A stretch of DNA of 53,165 bases from Syntrophaceae bacterium UBA6112. Its GTDB lineage: Bacteria; Desulfobacterota; Syntrophia; Syntrophales; UBA5619. Of this stretch, positions 41,382 to 49,855 are shown piece by piece (the first letter of the stretch is position 1; every line of letters begins with the position of its first letter). The notes beneath the pieces were generated by a model that was not told the DNA's origin, searched no databases, and was given only the letters and a program-made list of their open reading frames with translations. The stretch covers positions 1 to 53,165 of the forward strand of contig DIWG01000013.1 in the NCBI GenBank assembly GCA_002423465.1. Direction: 5' to 3'. The position numbers were made by a program, and so were the translations under genes.

Positions 41382-41873
41382 ATGAAAGCGCTTGAAACCA
41401 TTGGAGGATATATTGATCAGGTAGCCAAAACGCTGACGCAAGTATGCGTTGCAATTATGGCCGTAATTGTCACCTTGCAGGTCATTTTTCGTTATTTCTT
41501 GGGAAACCCCATCTTCTGGGCCGAGGAATTGGCCCGCTATTCGCTGGTATGGATGACCTTCATCGGCGCGGCCGTAGGTCTAAGGGCAGGGCTGCTGGCT
41601 TGTATGGATTTGCTGGTGACGAGGTTTCCCGCACCCGTGCAGAAGTGGATTAGAGTCCTGGCGATCGCGTTGAATTGTGCACTCTTCGGGTTTTTATTAT
41701 ATTACAGCATCGTGCTGGTGGGTATTCCAAGCGTGACCAGCCAAAAATCGCCCGCGATGAGGCTGCCGATGTCCTATGTTTATGCGGCCATGCCCGTCGG
41801 TCTGATCTTGTTGTTGTTGCAATCGTTTATCCTATTGGTGGAAACCCTGACCGGAAAGAAGGGGGCAAACTAA
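41382..41873 (+). CDS. dctQ: TRAP transporter small permease (DctQ)
   Basis: A 163-residue DctQ protein with four membrane segments and the WAEELARYSLVWMTFIGAAV helix-2 motif. The ATG at 41382 follows a G-rich site (GGGGGGAA); an upstream ATG at 41340 lies inside the hairpin loop region and is less likely. The dctM start follows one base after its stop codon. Confidence 0.92.
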   Translation: MKALETIGGYIDQVAKTLTQVCVAIMAVIVTLQVIFRYFLGNPIFWAEELARYSLVWMTFIGAAVGLRAGLLACMDLLVTRFPAPVQKWIRVLAIALNCALFGFLLYYSIVLVGIPSVTSQKSPAMRLPMSYVYAAMPVGLILLLLQSFILLVETLTGKKGAN

Positions 41874-41874
41874 G

Positions 41875-43152
41875 ATGATCATCGCGATTACGTTTATACT
41901 ATCATTGATGGTTGGATTGCCGATTGCCGTGGCCCTCGGCGCTACCGGGGTGATGCACGCCCTGTCCATGCAGGACCCTTATCTGCTGGTGATGCTGCCC
42001 CAGCGCATGTTTGCCGCTTCCGACAGCTTCAGCCTGATGGCGATTCCGCTGTTTATCCTGGCCGGTGAGTTGATGGGTTTCGGCGGGGTGACCGAGAAAT
42101 TGGCGGACATGTCACGGTCGGTAATCGGCCATATCACAGGTGGGATGGCCTATGTGACCGTGATCGTCGGTTGTTTCCTCGGCGCCTTGCTGGGTTCTGC
42201 CAATGCCGCCGCAGCCCTGTTGGGCCGCGTCTTGCATCCGGAAATGAAGAAGGACGGCTACGATGATGAGTTCAGCACCTGCTTGACGGCGGCAACCTCC
42301 ATCCTGGGTCCGATCATCCCTCCCAGCATGATTTTTATCGTTTACGGGGTGGCTGCCCAGCTTTCCATCGGCGAGCTGTTTTTTGCGGGGATCATTCCCG
42401 GTCTTTTACTGGCAGCTTCCTTTATGATCGTGATCTACGTGCAAGGGCGCAAGGCAAACTGGGAGGTCCGTCCTAAGGCGACGGTCAAGGAGGTCGGCAC
42501 GAGTTTTGTGAAAGCCGCCCCCTCCTTGATCGTACCCCTGATCATCCTCGGCGGCATTCTGGGCGGGGTGACGACGCCTACGGAATCGGCGGCGGCCGCT
42601 TCCGTGGTGGCCGTATTCCTCGGCACCGTGGTTTATAAAAAGCTGAAACTCTCGCAGATCCCGTTGATCCTGGAGAGGACGGGTGTGACGAGCGCCTGCA
42701 TCATGATCATTGTCGCGATGGCCAATATCCTGGGCTGGACCATGGCCCTGGATCAGATTCCCCAGATGATCGCCGGCTCCATGCTGTCGTTGACCCAAAA
42801 CCCGTACCTGATCCTGCTTATGGTCAATATTTTTCTGCTGTTTGTGGGAATGGTCATGGAAACCATCGCCGCGATCATTATCCTGGTGCCTGTTTTCCTG
42901 CCGGTGATCGACGCGGTGGGGATCGACCCGTTGCACTTTGGGCTGGTGGTCAGTCTCAACCTGGTCATCGGTCTGATCACGCCGCCGGTCGGCGTAGCCC
43001 TCTTCACCACCTCCATCGTGACCGGCACACCGCTGCAGAAGTTGGTCAGGCCGATCTGGGTCTGGGTCGGCGCGGCCTGGGGCGTACTGATGATTATCAC
43101 GTATGTTCCCTGGCTTGTGACCTTCCTGCCCAGGATGTTCTTTCAGCATTAG
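41875..43152 (+). CDS. dctM: TRAP transporter large permease (DctM)
   Basis: A 425-residue DctM protein. Signatures are SLMAIPLFILAGELMGFGG, GSANAAAALLGRVLHPEMKK and GPIIPPSMIFIVYGV in the first half. LVIGLITPPVGVALFTTSIV lies in the second. It follows dctQ almost directly, and its own GGGGGC-rich ribosome region lies in the end of dctQ. Together with the two preceding genes it makes a complete C4-acid-type TRAP transporter of unknown specificity. Confidence 0.94.
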   Translation: MIIAITFILSLMVGLPIAVALGATGVMHALSMQDPYLLVMLPQRMFAASDSFSLMAIPLFILAGELMGFGGVTEKLADMSRSVIGHITGGMAYVTVIVGCFLGALLGSANAAAALLGRVLHPEMKKDGYDDEFSTCLTAATSILGPIIPPSMIFIVYGVAAQLSIGELFFAGIIPGLLLAASFMIVIYVQGRKANWEVRPKATVKEVGTSFVKAAPSLIVPLIILGGILGGVTTPTESAAAASVVAVFLGTVVYKKLKLSQIPLILERTGVTSACIMIIVAMANILGWTMALDQIPQMIAGSMLSLTQNPYLILLMVNIFLLFVGMVMETIAAIIILVPVFLPVIDAVGIDPLHFGLVVSLNLVIGLITPPVGVALFTTSIVTGTPLQKLVRPIWVWVGAAWGVLMIITYVPWLVTFLPRMFFQH

Positions 43153-43182
43153 CGGGGCCTGATGACAGAAGGATGATGAAAA

Positions 43183-43428
43183 ATGCATATCTATTTTAAA
43201 CCCTATTCTCCACTGACTTTTCCCGGCGGACAGGGGGATGGAAAAATGGAGATCCAGGACGACGCCTCGGTGGCCGATTTTCTCCAGTTTCTCGATGAAC
43301 ACGGTTTATTGGGTGGCTATGGTCCCCAAGGCGTCTTTGTCATAGTAGAAAACTGTGCCGTACGAATGGATTATATCCTGCGGGAGGGACAGGCCGTGAA
43401 GGTCCTGCTCCAACCGCAGGGCGGTTAG
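43183..43428 (+). CDS. MoaD/ThiS-like sulfur-carrier protein
   Basis: An 81-residue ubiquitin-like protein ending in Gly-Gly (LLQPQGG), the hallmark of MoaD and ThiS carriers whose C-terminus is adenylated and thiocarboxylated. The middle part (DASVADFLQFLDEHGL, then VFVIVENCAVRMDYILREGQ) follows the beta-grasp pattern. It lies 15 bp before the AOR gene. Dedicated MoaD-like genes beside AOR genes are common and point to synthesis of tungstopterin for that enzyme. Confidence 0.88.
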   Translation: MHIYFKPYSPLTFPGGQGDGKMEIQDDASVADFLQFLDEHGLLGGYGPQGVFVIVENCAVRMDYILREGQAVKVLLQPQGG

Positions 43429-43443
43429 CTAGGAGGAAAGACT

Positions 43444-45291
43444 ATGTTGGGTGGATACATCGGTCAGATCTTGTGGGTGGATTTGACGGCGGGCAAGTGG
43501 CATACGGAGCCTGTGACTGCGGATATGGCAAGAAAATGGGTGGGAGGAAGCGGTTTTGCGGCTTACACGGTGTATGATCATGTGCCTGCCGACACCGACC
43601 CTTTGGGGCCTGAAAATATCCTCTGCTTTTTTACCGGTCCCCTGACGGGGACGCTGGTTACCGCTTCTTCGCGGCACAGCGTGGCGGCCAAATCCCCGCT
43701 GAGCGGGCGATGGGGCGAGGCCAGCGTCGGCGGAAGCTGGGGCCGGGCACTGAAACAGGCCGGCTATGACGGGGTGGTCCTGACAGGTAAGGCGGCCGGA
43801 CCCGTCTACCTGTGGATCAACGACGGCCGGGTGGAAATCCGACAGGCCGATGTACTATGGGGCCTGGATACCTATCAAACCGCTGAAAAGGTCAAAGGGC
43901 TGACCCATGCCAAGGCCGAGGTCTGCACCATCGGCCCGGCCGGCGAACGGTTGTCGCCCATTGCCGGTCTCTTTACCGATGGACACGAAGGACGCACGGC
44001 GGCGCGGTGCGGGCTGGGCGCGGTATCCGGATCCAAAAAGGTGAAGGCAATCGCCGTCTACGGCAGGCAAGCTCCTGTGCTGGCGGAGAGGGAATCTCTC
44101 CGGGGAAAGATGAAGGCGATGACCCCCACCATCATGGAGAAGGCCAAGGGGCTCAGCAATTTCGGAACGGCGGGTCTGGTGACGCCCTGTCACATGCTGG
44201 GGGACTTCCCGATCAAAAACTGGCAGGAGGGCCTGTGGGAAGAGGGGGCGGCGAAAATAAGCGGCACCAAGCTTGCGGAAACCTACCTGACCGGACGGTT
44301 CCACTGCCCCGGCTGCGTCATCGGGTGTGGACGCCAGGTTGCGATTAACGACGGACCCTATGCCGGGGTCAAGGGCGGAGGGCCTGAATACGAAACCCTA
44401 GGACTATTGGGCGCTTCGTGCCTGATTGACGATTTGGGGGCTATCAGCTATGCAAACGAGTTGTGCAATCGGTATGGGATCGATACCATGGACGTCGGCA
44501 ACCTGGTCGCCTTCAGCATGGAGGCTTACGAAAAGGGGATCATCGGCAAGGAAGAGACGGGTGGGATGGAAGTCCGCTGGGGAGACCCTGCCGTACTCAT
44601 TGAACTGATCCGTGGCATGGGGGAAGGCACAGGATTTGGTGCCGTCCTCGGCGAAGGGTTTCCGGCCGTAGTCAAACGCTTCGGCGAGAAGGCCCAAGAG
44701 ATCGCCATGACAGTCAAAGGCCTGAGTTTGCCGGCCCATGACCCCCGGGCGTACAACAGCATCGCAGTCGGCTATGCCACCGCCAATCGCGGGGCCTGCC
44801 ATCTGGAGGCCTTCAGCCACGTATTCGAGCGGGCCCTGTCCATGCCGGAAATAGGCATTGATGCGCCCCTGGACCGGTTCCAGGTTGAAGGAAAAGGCAT
44901 TCTGACGGCCAAGGCCCAGAATCTCATGATGATCTTCGACTCCCTCTGCCTCTGCAAATTCCTGCTGATGGGCGGTGTTCGCCTGAATGACATGGCACAA
45001 TGGCTTTCCATGGCAACAGGACTTGCGTTTGGTGCTGATGAATTGCTTCAATGCGGTGAGCGCATCTTCAACCTGAAACGTCTTTTCAATGTACAATGCG
45101 GGGCAAGCCGCAAGGACGATGTCCTGCCAAACCGAATTCTCAACGAAAAACGCGGCAGCGGCGGCGCGGCGGAGAACCTCCCGCCCCTCGAGACGATGCT
45201 GGACGAGTATTACGACTATCGAGGATGGGATGCTGACGGCATTCCCACCCCCGACAGGCTGGAACTGCTGGGATTAAGCGGGAACCGATAG
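43444..45291 (+). CDS. aor: Aldehyde:ferredoxin oxidoreductase (tungsten AOR family)
   Basis: A 615-residue AOR-family enzyme that interconverts carboxylic acids and aldehydes with ferredoxin. The N-terminal beta domain has GGYIGQILWVDLTAG, GGSGFAAYTVYD, FFTGPLTGTLV and SVGGSWGRALKQAGYDGVVL, which hold the bis-pterin. The 4Fe-4S cysteines are C288, C291 and C295 (CPGCVIGC), with the last ligand C502 or C504 (SLCLCKF). Length is typical. The AGGAGGAA site fixes the start. With the Fe-alcohol dehydrogenase after it, acid, aldehyde and alcohol levels could be linked. Confidence 0.94.
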   Translation: MLGGYIGQILWVDLTAGKWHTEPVTADMARKWVGGSGFAAYTVYDHVPADTDPLGPENILCFFTGPLTGTLVTASSRHSVAAKSPLSGRWGEASVGGSWGRALKQAGYDGVVLTGKAAGPVYLWINDGRVEIRQADVLWGLDTYQTAEKVKGLTHAKAEVCTIGPAGERLSPIAGLFTDGHEGRTAARCGLGAVSGSKKVKAIAVYGRQAPVLAERESLRGKMKAMTPTIMEKAKGLSNFGTAGLVTPCHMLGDFPIKNWQEGLWEEGAAKISGTKLAETYLTGRFHCPGCVIGCGRQVAINDGPYAGVKGGGPEYETLGLLGASCLIDDLGAISYANELCNRYGIDTMDVGNLVAFSMEAYEKGIIGKEETGGMEVRWGDPAVLIELIRGMGEGTGFGAVLGEGFPAVVKRFGEKAQEIAMTVKGLSLPAHDPRAYNSIAVGYATANRGACHLEAFSHVFERALSMPEIGIDAPLDRFQVEGKGILTAKAQNLMMIFDSLCLCKFLLMGGVRLNDMAQWLSMATGLAFGADELLQCGERIFNLKRLFNVQCGASRKDDVLPNRILNEKRGSGGAAENLPPLETMLDEYYDYRGWDADGIPTPDRLELLGLSGNR

Positions 45292-45345
45292 GAAAATGGA
45301 AGCGAACCGATCGTATGGAAGCATGAATGGAAAGGAGTAAAGATC

Positions 45346-46506
45346 ATGAGCACTGATAATTTTATCTTCAGGATGGCGACCACGGTGATGTTCGGCAAGG
45401 GTATCGTCGCCCAATTGCCGACCAAGGTGAAAGAGTTTAAAAAAGACAAAGTTTTGATCGTGACCGACAAGGGCGTCCGGCAGGCTGGACTGCTGGCGCC
45501 CATTGAAAAGTCTCTGGCGGATGCCGGTCTCCATGTCGCCGTTTTTGATGATGTCGAACCGGATCCAGGGCTCGATACCATTCACCAGGGCGCCGCCTTT
45601 TTTAAGGAACAGAAGTCCGATTTTCTGGTCGCGCTCGGTGGGGGCAGTCCCATGGATACGGCTAAAGGCATCCGGATTCTGGCCGACCACGGGGGGCATA
45701 TCCGGGACTATGCCGGGATGAACAAGGTGCCGGCCAGGTCTTCCATTCCATTGGTCACAATACCGACCACGTCAGGCACGGGCAGCGAGGTCACCATCTT
45801 CGCTGTTCTTTCCGATTGGGAGCATAATGTAAAAATCACGATCAGCAGCCCATATCTTGCCGCAGATCTGGCGCTGGTGGATCCGTTGCTGACGCTCTCC
45901 GCGCCGCCGCGGATTACCGCAGCCACGGGCATGGACGCACTGGCCCATGCCATTGAAACTTATGTGTCAAATCTGGCCCAGCCCCCGGCTGACACCCTGG
46001 CCTTGAAGGCGATTGCCCTCATCGGCGCAAACCTCCGGGCAGCAGTGGCCAACGGCAGCAAGCCAGAGCCCCGAACGGAAATGTCTCTCGGCAGCCTGTT
46101 GGCGGGAATGGCCTTCAACAATGCGTTCCTGGGGATTACCCATTCTCTGGGAGCCGCCCTCAGCGGACATGCCCATGTCAGCCACGGGATGGCCATTGCT
46201 TCGCTCTTGCCGTATGTCATGGAGTACAACGCAATGGCCGACCTGGGAAAATACGGAGATATCGCTTTGGCATTGGGGGAAAAAGTCGAGGGGCTCAGTC
46301 TCAGGGATAGGGCCTTTGCGGCGGCCGAGGCTGTTCGTAACCTGACCGAGGATATCAATTTGCCGAGCCGCCTTCGGGAATTCGGAGTCAAGGAAGAGGA
46401 TTTGGCGGGAATGGCCAAGAGCGCAATCGGACACGGCATGGTCAAAATGAATCCCCGTCATCCAAACGAGACGGAATTGTTTGATATTTTAAAAAAAGCG
46501 CTGTAA
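45346..46506 (+). CDS. Iron-containing alcohol dehydrogenase
   Basis: A 386-residue group III alcohol dehydrogenase. NAD-binding motif GGGSPMDTAKG, PTTSGTGSEVT, and the metal residues in GMDALAHAIETY and THSLGAALSGHAHVSHG are present. It likely reduces an aldehyde or oxidises an alcohol with NAD(H), paired with the AOR upstream. An AAAGGAG site precedes the ATG. It is in line with the following M24, UbiD and UbiX genes. Confidence 0.93.
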   Translation: MSTDNFIFRMATTVMFGKGIVAQLPTKVKEFKKDKVLIVTDKGVRQAGLLAPIEKSLADAGLHVAVFDDVEPDPGLDTIHQGAAFFKEQKSDFLVALGGGSPMDTAKGIRILADHGGHIRDYAGMNKVPARSSIPLVTIPTTSGTGSEVTIFAVLSDWEHNVKITISSPYLAADLALVDPLLTLSAPPRITAATGMDALAHAIETYVSNLAQPPADTLALKAIALIGANLRAAVANGSKPEPRTEMSLGSLLAGMAFNNAFLGITHSLGAALSGHAHVSHGMAIASLLPYVMEYNAMADLGKYGDIALALGEKVEGLSLRDRAFAAAEAVRNLTEDINLPSRLREFGVKEEDLAGMAKSAIGHGMVKMNPRHPNETELFDILKKAL

Positions 46507-46564
46507 TGGCTCAAGAGTTATCACACACGAGAAACCGTCCATATCAATGGGAAGGAATATGGCA

Positions 46565-47653
46565 ATGAAGAACAGAGTGGAAAAAGTCAAAGCCTGGATG
46601 GCAGCGCAGGGAGTGGACGTTTCGATTGTCCTGAAGCCCCAGGATGTTTTTTACCTTTCAGGGTCGGCGCCCATTTGCTCGGGCCTTCTCATCTTTCGTC
46701 AAACCTTACCTATTGAAATTTGCATTTGGCTCGATGGGCAGGAAGTCCGGAAGGAAAGTTTTTTCACGCGGGTGGTCGGCTACCGATTCCCGGAGTTTTC
46801 CATGGTCGGCAAGATGGCCGAGCTCATCCAAAAAGAGGTCAGCAGTCCACGCGTCATCGGCATCGAGCAGGATCATATGACGGTGCGTTTCTATAACACC
46901 CTGGCAACCGCCTTCCCAAAGGCTGAGTTTGTTTCCATCACACGGGCAATCGATGAGATGCGGGCCATCAAGACTCCGGAAGAAATTCGCTATATGAAGA
47001 AGGCCGCGGAAATGGCCGATGCCGGGATGAGGGCTGCGTTGGAGGCAGTGAAACCGGGAATCACTGAAATCGAGATTGCCGGAGAAGCCGAATATGCCAT
47101 GCGCAAAGAGGGAAGCGAAGGATTGGCATTCGGCACGATGGTCGCCTCCGGTCCCCGGACCCTTCTGGCACATCCCTATGCATCATCCAGGAAGGTTGGC
47201 AAAAGGGACGTGGTCGTCATCGACATAGGCGCAAAACACAAGGGCTATTCTTCGGATCTTTGCCGGACAGCCTTTACCGGAAAACCGTCGGAAGAACAAA
47301 AAAAGTTCCTGAAACTCATGCTGGCGGCGCAAAGGGCCGTCTTCGATGCGGCAAAACCGGGCGTCATAACCGGCGATGTCTACGGTGCCGCAGAGAAGAT
47401 GTTTGCAGCCTATGGATACGACAAATTGATTCCCGGCGATATCGGTTACGGCAGTGGTCTTCGTCAATCGGAGTTTTTTCCCATGGTCTGCCGGAGCGGC
47501 CAGGATGTTCTTCAGCCCGGCATGGTGCTGGCGGTTTTCCAGACGACGGCCTATCTCAGCCGGATCGGCGGCGTCCGGGTTGAAGACCAGATCGTCATTC
47601 AGGAAAAGGGATATCATCGACTGTCAAAATTACCGCAAACCGTGTACGATTGA
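46565..47653 (+). CDS. M24 (creatinase/Xaa-Pro peptidase-like) family protein
   Basis: A 362-residue M24 protein with an N-terminal creatinase-like domain. Of the five usual metal ligands, the two aspartates (IDIGAKHKGYSSD) and the last glutamate (GGVRVED) are present. The histidine of the GHGIG motif is replaced (GYGSG), and the first glutamate reads glutamine (AVFQTT). A canonical dinuclear metallopeptidase is therefore unlikely; a metal-free hydrolase like creatinase or another small-molecule C-N hydrolase is possible. The ATG at 46565 has the best spacing from GGAAGGA; 46559 and 46547 are alternatives. It sits 15 bp before ubiD. Confidence 0.87.
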   Translation: MKNRVEKVKAWMAAQGVDVSIVLKPQDVFYLSGSAPICSGLLIFRQTLPIEICIWLDGQEVRKESFFTRVVGYRFPEFSMVGKMAELIQKEVSSPRVIGIEQDHMTVRFYNTLATAFPKAEFVSITRAIDEMRAIKTPEEIRYMKKAAEMADAGMRAALEAVKPGITEIEIAGEAEYAMRKEGSEGLAFGTMVASGPRTLLAHPYASSRKVGKRDVVVIDIGAKHKGYSSDLCRTAFTGKPSEEQKKFLKLMLAAQRAVFDAAKPGVITGDVYGAAEKMFAAYGYDKLIPGDIGYGSGLRQSEFFPMVCRSGQDVLQPGMVLAVFQTTAYLSRIGGVRVEDQIVIQEKGYHRLSKLPQTVYD

Positions 47654-47668
47654 TCAGGGAGGTTTCCA

Positions 47669-49009
47669 ATGACAGCAGAAAATTTCCGATCCTGGATTGA
47701 ATCTTGGGAAGAAAAGGGATGGCTGGCCAGGGTCCGCAAACCGGTTGAAGCTCGATATACCCTCGGGGGGATCACCAAGAAATTGGGCAAGGAAAAAGCC
47801 GTTCTCTTCGAACAGGTATCCGGATATGACATGCCCCTGGTGACGAACTTGCTTTTTTCCCGGGAGGCACTGGCCGCTTCCCTGGGCATGGATGCAGAAA
47901 ATGTCATTCCCCGATTTCAGAGAGCCATGGAAAAACCGCGGCCCTGTGAAATCATCGAGAAGGCACCCTTCCAGGAAAACGTGTTGACCCGGAATTTGAA
48001 TCTCCTAAGGCTTTTCCCGATTCCAACCTACCATGAGAGGGATGCAGGACCCTATATCACAGGAGGAGTTCTGATCGCCAAAGACCCCGAAACCGGGATC
48101 CGGAACGCATCCATCCATCGCATCCGGGTGTTTGAAGACGGCGTCATGAGTCTCCTGATCCTCCCCCGGCATCTGGATCTTTGCCTCCGGAAGTGCATCG
48201 AGATGAAACGCCCGCTGGAAGTGGCGATCGCCGTTGGTGTAGACCCGTTCACGCTCCTGTCATCCCAGGCCATTTTGCCCTTTGGCATAGACGAATTGGA
48301 AGTGGCCAATGCCCTGCGGGAGGGTTTTCCACTGAAGCTGGCCCGCTGCACCACCGTCAACCTGGAAGTCCCGGCGGATTCCGAGATTGTACTGGAGGGA
48401 GTCATCGATCCCCTCGACACCCGGGTGGAGGGACCTTTTGGAGAATTTCCGCGCTACTACAGCCCCGAAGCCACTCGGCCGACCATTAAACTGAGCGCGA
48501 TATGCCACCGGAACAAGCCTGTCTATTACTCGATCCTACCGGCTGCGCGGGAGCATCTGCTTCTGGGCGCCATCCCCCGGGAGGCAGGGCTCCTGGCCGA
48601 TGTCCGGCGTGCAGCGCCCTCCGTTCGGGCCGTTCACCTGACCTATGGAGGAACGTGCCGCTACCACTTGGTCATATCGATGACCAAACAACACGAAGGC
48701 GAACCGAGGGTGGCGATGATCGCAGCGATGGCAAACAACGCGGACATCAAGCACGTAACCGTCGTTGACGATGACGTCGACATTTTCGACATGGAACAGG
48801 TGGAGTGGGCCATGGCCACCCGCTTTCAGGGCGACCGCGACATGCAGGTGATTCCGCGGATCCAGGTTTCCCATCTGGATCCCTCGGCCCTCGGTTTTGG
48901 GACCCGGGTCGGATTCGATGCCACGGCCCCGCTGGGAGGTTTGAACGAACTCTTCAAGCCCATCGCCATCCCGAACTACGAGAAGATCAATCTGCACGAT
49001 TATCTATAA
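47669..49009 (+). CDS. ubiD: UbiD-family prenylated-FMN decarboxylase
   Basis: A 446-residue UbiD-type reversible decarboxylase. Recognisable parts are RNASIHRIRVFEDG, PLEVAIAVGVDPFTLLSSQ, the active-site acid region GPFGEFPRYYSPE (the conserved Glu near residue 258) and HVTVVDDDVDIFDMEQVEWA with its metal-binding acids. It acts on unsaturated or aromatic carboxylates using prenyl-FMN made by UbiX, encoded next. Ubiquinone synthesis is unlikely given the setting; a catabolic decarboxylase for an aryl, furan or enoic acid is more plausible. An AGGGAGG site fixes the start. Confidence 0.93.
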   Translation: MTAENFRSWIESWEEKGWLARVRKPVEARYTLGGITKKLGKEKAVLFEQVSGYDMPLVTNLLFSREALAASLGMDAENVIPRFQRAMEKPRPCEIIEKAPFQENVLTRNLNLLRLFPIPTYHERDAGPYITGGVLIAKDPETGIRNASIHRIRVFEDGVMSLLILPRHLDLCLRKCIEMKRPLEVAIAVGVDPFTLLSSQAILPFGIDELEVANALREGFPLKLARCTTVNLEVPADSEIVLEGVIDPLDTRVEGPFGEFPRYYSPEATRPTIKLSAICHRNKPVYYSILPAAREHLLLGAIPREAGLLADVRRAAPSVRAVHLTYGGTCRYHLVISMTKQHEGEPRVAMIAAMANNADIKHVTVVDDDVDIFDMEQVEWAMATRFQGDRDMQVIPRIQVSHLDPSALGFGTRVGFDATAPLGGLNELFKPIAIPNYEKINLHDYL

Positions 49010-49041
49010 AGCGCCGAAGAAAAACTTGAGGAGCCAGGAAC

Positions 49042-49638
49042 ATGGCAGACGAGGGAAAGACTCAGGGTATGAGGAAACGGCTTATCGTTGGGGTTTCGGG
49101 GGCAAGCGGGGCGCTCTATGCCCAACGCCTTTTGGCAAAAGCGACACAATACAATCCGGTTGAGATTCACCTGATCGTCACACAACACGCCCGGACCGTC
49201 ATCTCCCATGAGCTGGGCGCCGATGTTGATCTATCCCGCCTGGCCTTTCGGACTTATGCCCCCGATGACCTCATGGCCCCAATTTGCAGCGGCTCTTTTC
49301 GGACCGATGGAATGGTCATCATCCCCTGCAGCATGAAGACCCTGGCCGGTCTGGCCTCAGGGTATGCCGACAACCTCCTCCTGCGGGCCGCAGATGTCAC
49401 CCTCAAGGAAAAACGGCCTCTTCTCGTTGTGCCCCGGGAAGCCCCCCTAAGCCCGATCCATTTGGGAAACATGGTGAAATTATCCAACTGGGGAGTACGC
49501 ATAATGCCCGCCTGCCCCGGCTTTTACCATCTCCCGCAAAACCTCGATGAATTGGTGGACCAGTTCGTTTTCCGTGTTCTGGATGTACTTTGCCTCGACA
49601 GTCCCATTCAACGATGGGGGGAACCCCCCTCAAGGTAG
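49042..49638 (+). CDS. ubiX: UbiX-type flavin prenyltransferase
   Basis: A 198-residue flavoprotein that makes prenyl-FMN for UbiD. Family motifs are LIVGVSGASGALYAQRLL, IIPCSMKTLAGLASGYADNL, RAADVTLKEKRPLLVVPREA and PLSPIHLGNMVKLSNWG. It follows ubiD with an AGGAGCCAGGA site. It is the last gene of the island, and a 25-bp hairpin and the right 41-bp repeat follow. Confidence 0.94.
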   Translation: MADEGKTQGMRKRLIVGVSGASGALYAQRLLAKATQYNPVEIHLIVTQHARTVISHELGADVDLSRLAFRTYAPDDLMAPICSGSFRTDGMVIIPCSMKTLAGLASGYADNLLLRAADVTLKEKRPLLVVPREAPLSPIHLGNMVKLSNWGVRIMPACPGFYHLPQNLDELVDQFVFRVLDVLCLDSPIQRWGEPPSR

Positions 49639-49645
49639 ACATCCC

Positions 49646-49670
49646 TTCTTGAAAAGAGGAGATTCAAGAA
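49646..49670 (+). terminator. Hairpin after ubiX
   Basis: TTCTTGAA (49646-49653) and TTCAAGAA (49663-49670) form a perfect but weak 8-bp stem eight bases after the ubiX stop, with no T-run. It is a possible operon end. Confidence 0.35.
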
Positions 49671-49814
49671 ACAGCCCCTGCCAAGCCCTCGATAGCAATG
49701 GCATCCCCATCCTCGCGCCCTACCCTCTCCGGACAGGTCTCCTGTAGCAGGCGCTGACCTCCACTTCCCGATAGGATGTCATCATGAGGAAGATGCCATG
49801 AACGGGGTCAACCA

Positions 49815-49855
49815 GCCCGGCGGGAATCTACGCGGGCGAAGCAAACCGGGAGGCG
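49815..49855 (+). repeat. 41-bp perfect direct repeat, right copy
   Basis: Identical over 41 bases to 27401-27441. It covers the last codons and stop of pdxA2 on the minus strand plus 13 bases beyond. It is the putative right attachment site of the island; the gene end is intact here. Confidence 0.9.

Larger units (their letters stand above)
27401..49855 (+). mobile_element. Putative 22.4-kb catabolic island at the 3' end of pdxA2
   Basis: Perfect 41-bp direct repeats bound a block of 20 plus-strand genes (iclR to ubiX plus a small reading frame). The flanking genes are all minus-strand, and removing the block reunites pdxA2 with a terminator and a same-strand carboxylate transporter. Integration at the 3' end of a gene with the end restored by the repeat is the habit of site-specific islands. 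No integrase or excisionase is visible inside, so it may be a decayed or in trans-mobilised element. Confidence 0.7.

Noticed and set aside
27401..49855. Prophage or integrative conjugative element
   Set aside because: No integrase, excisionase, relaxase, phage structural or conjugation genes are visible; the cargo is catabolic only, so the call is kept to an island of unknown mechanism.
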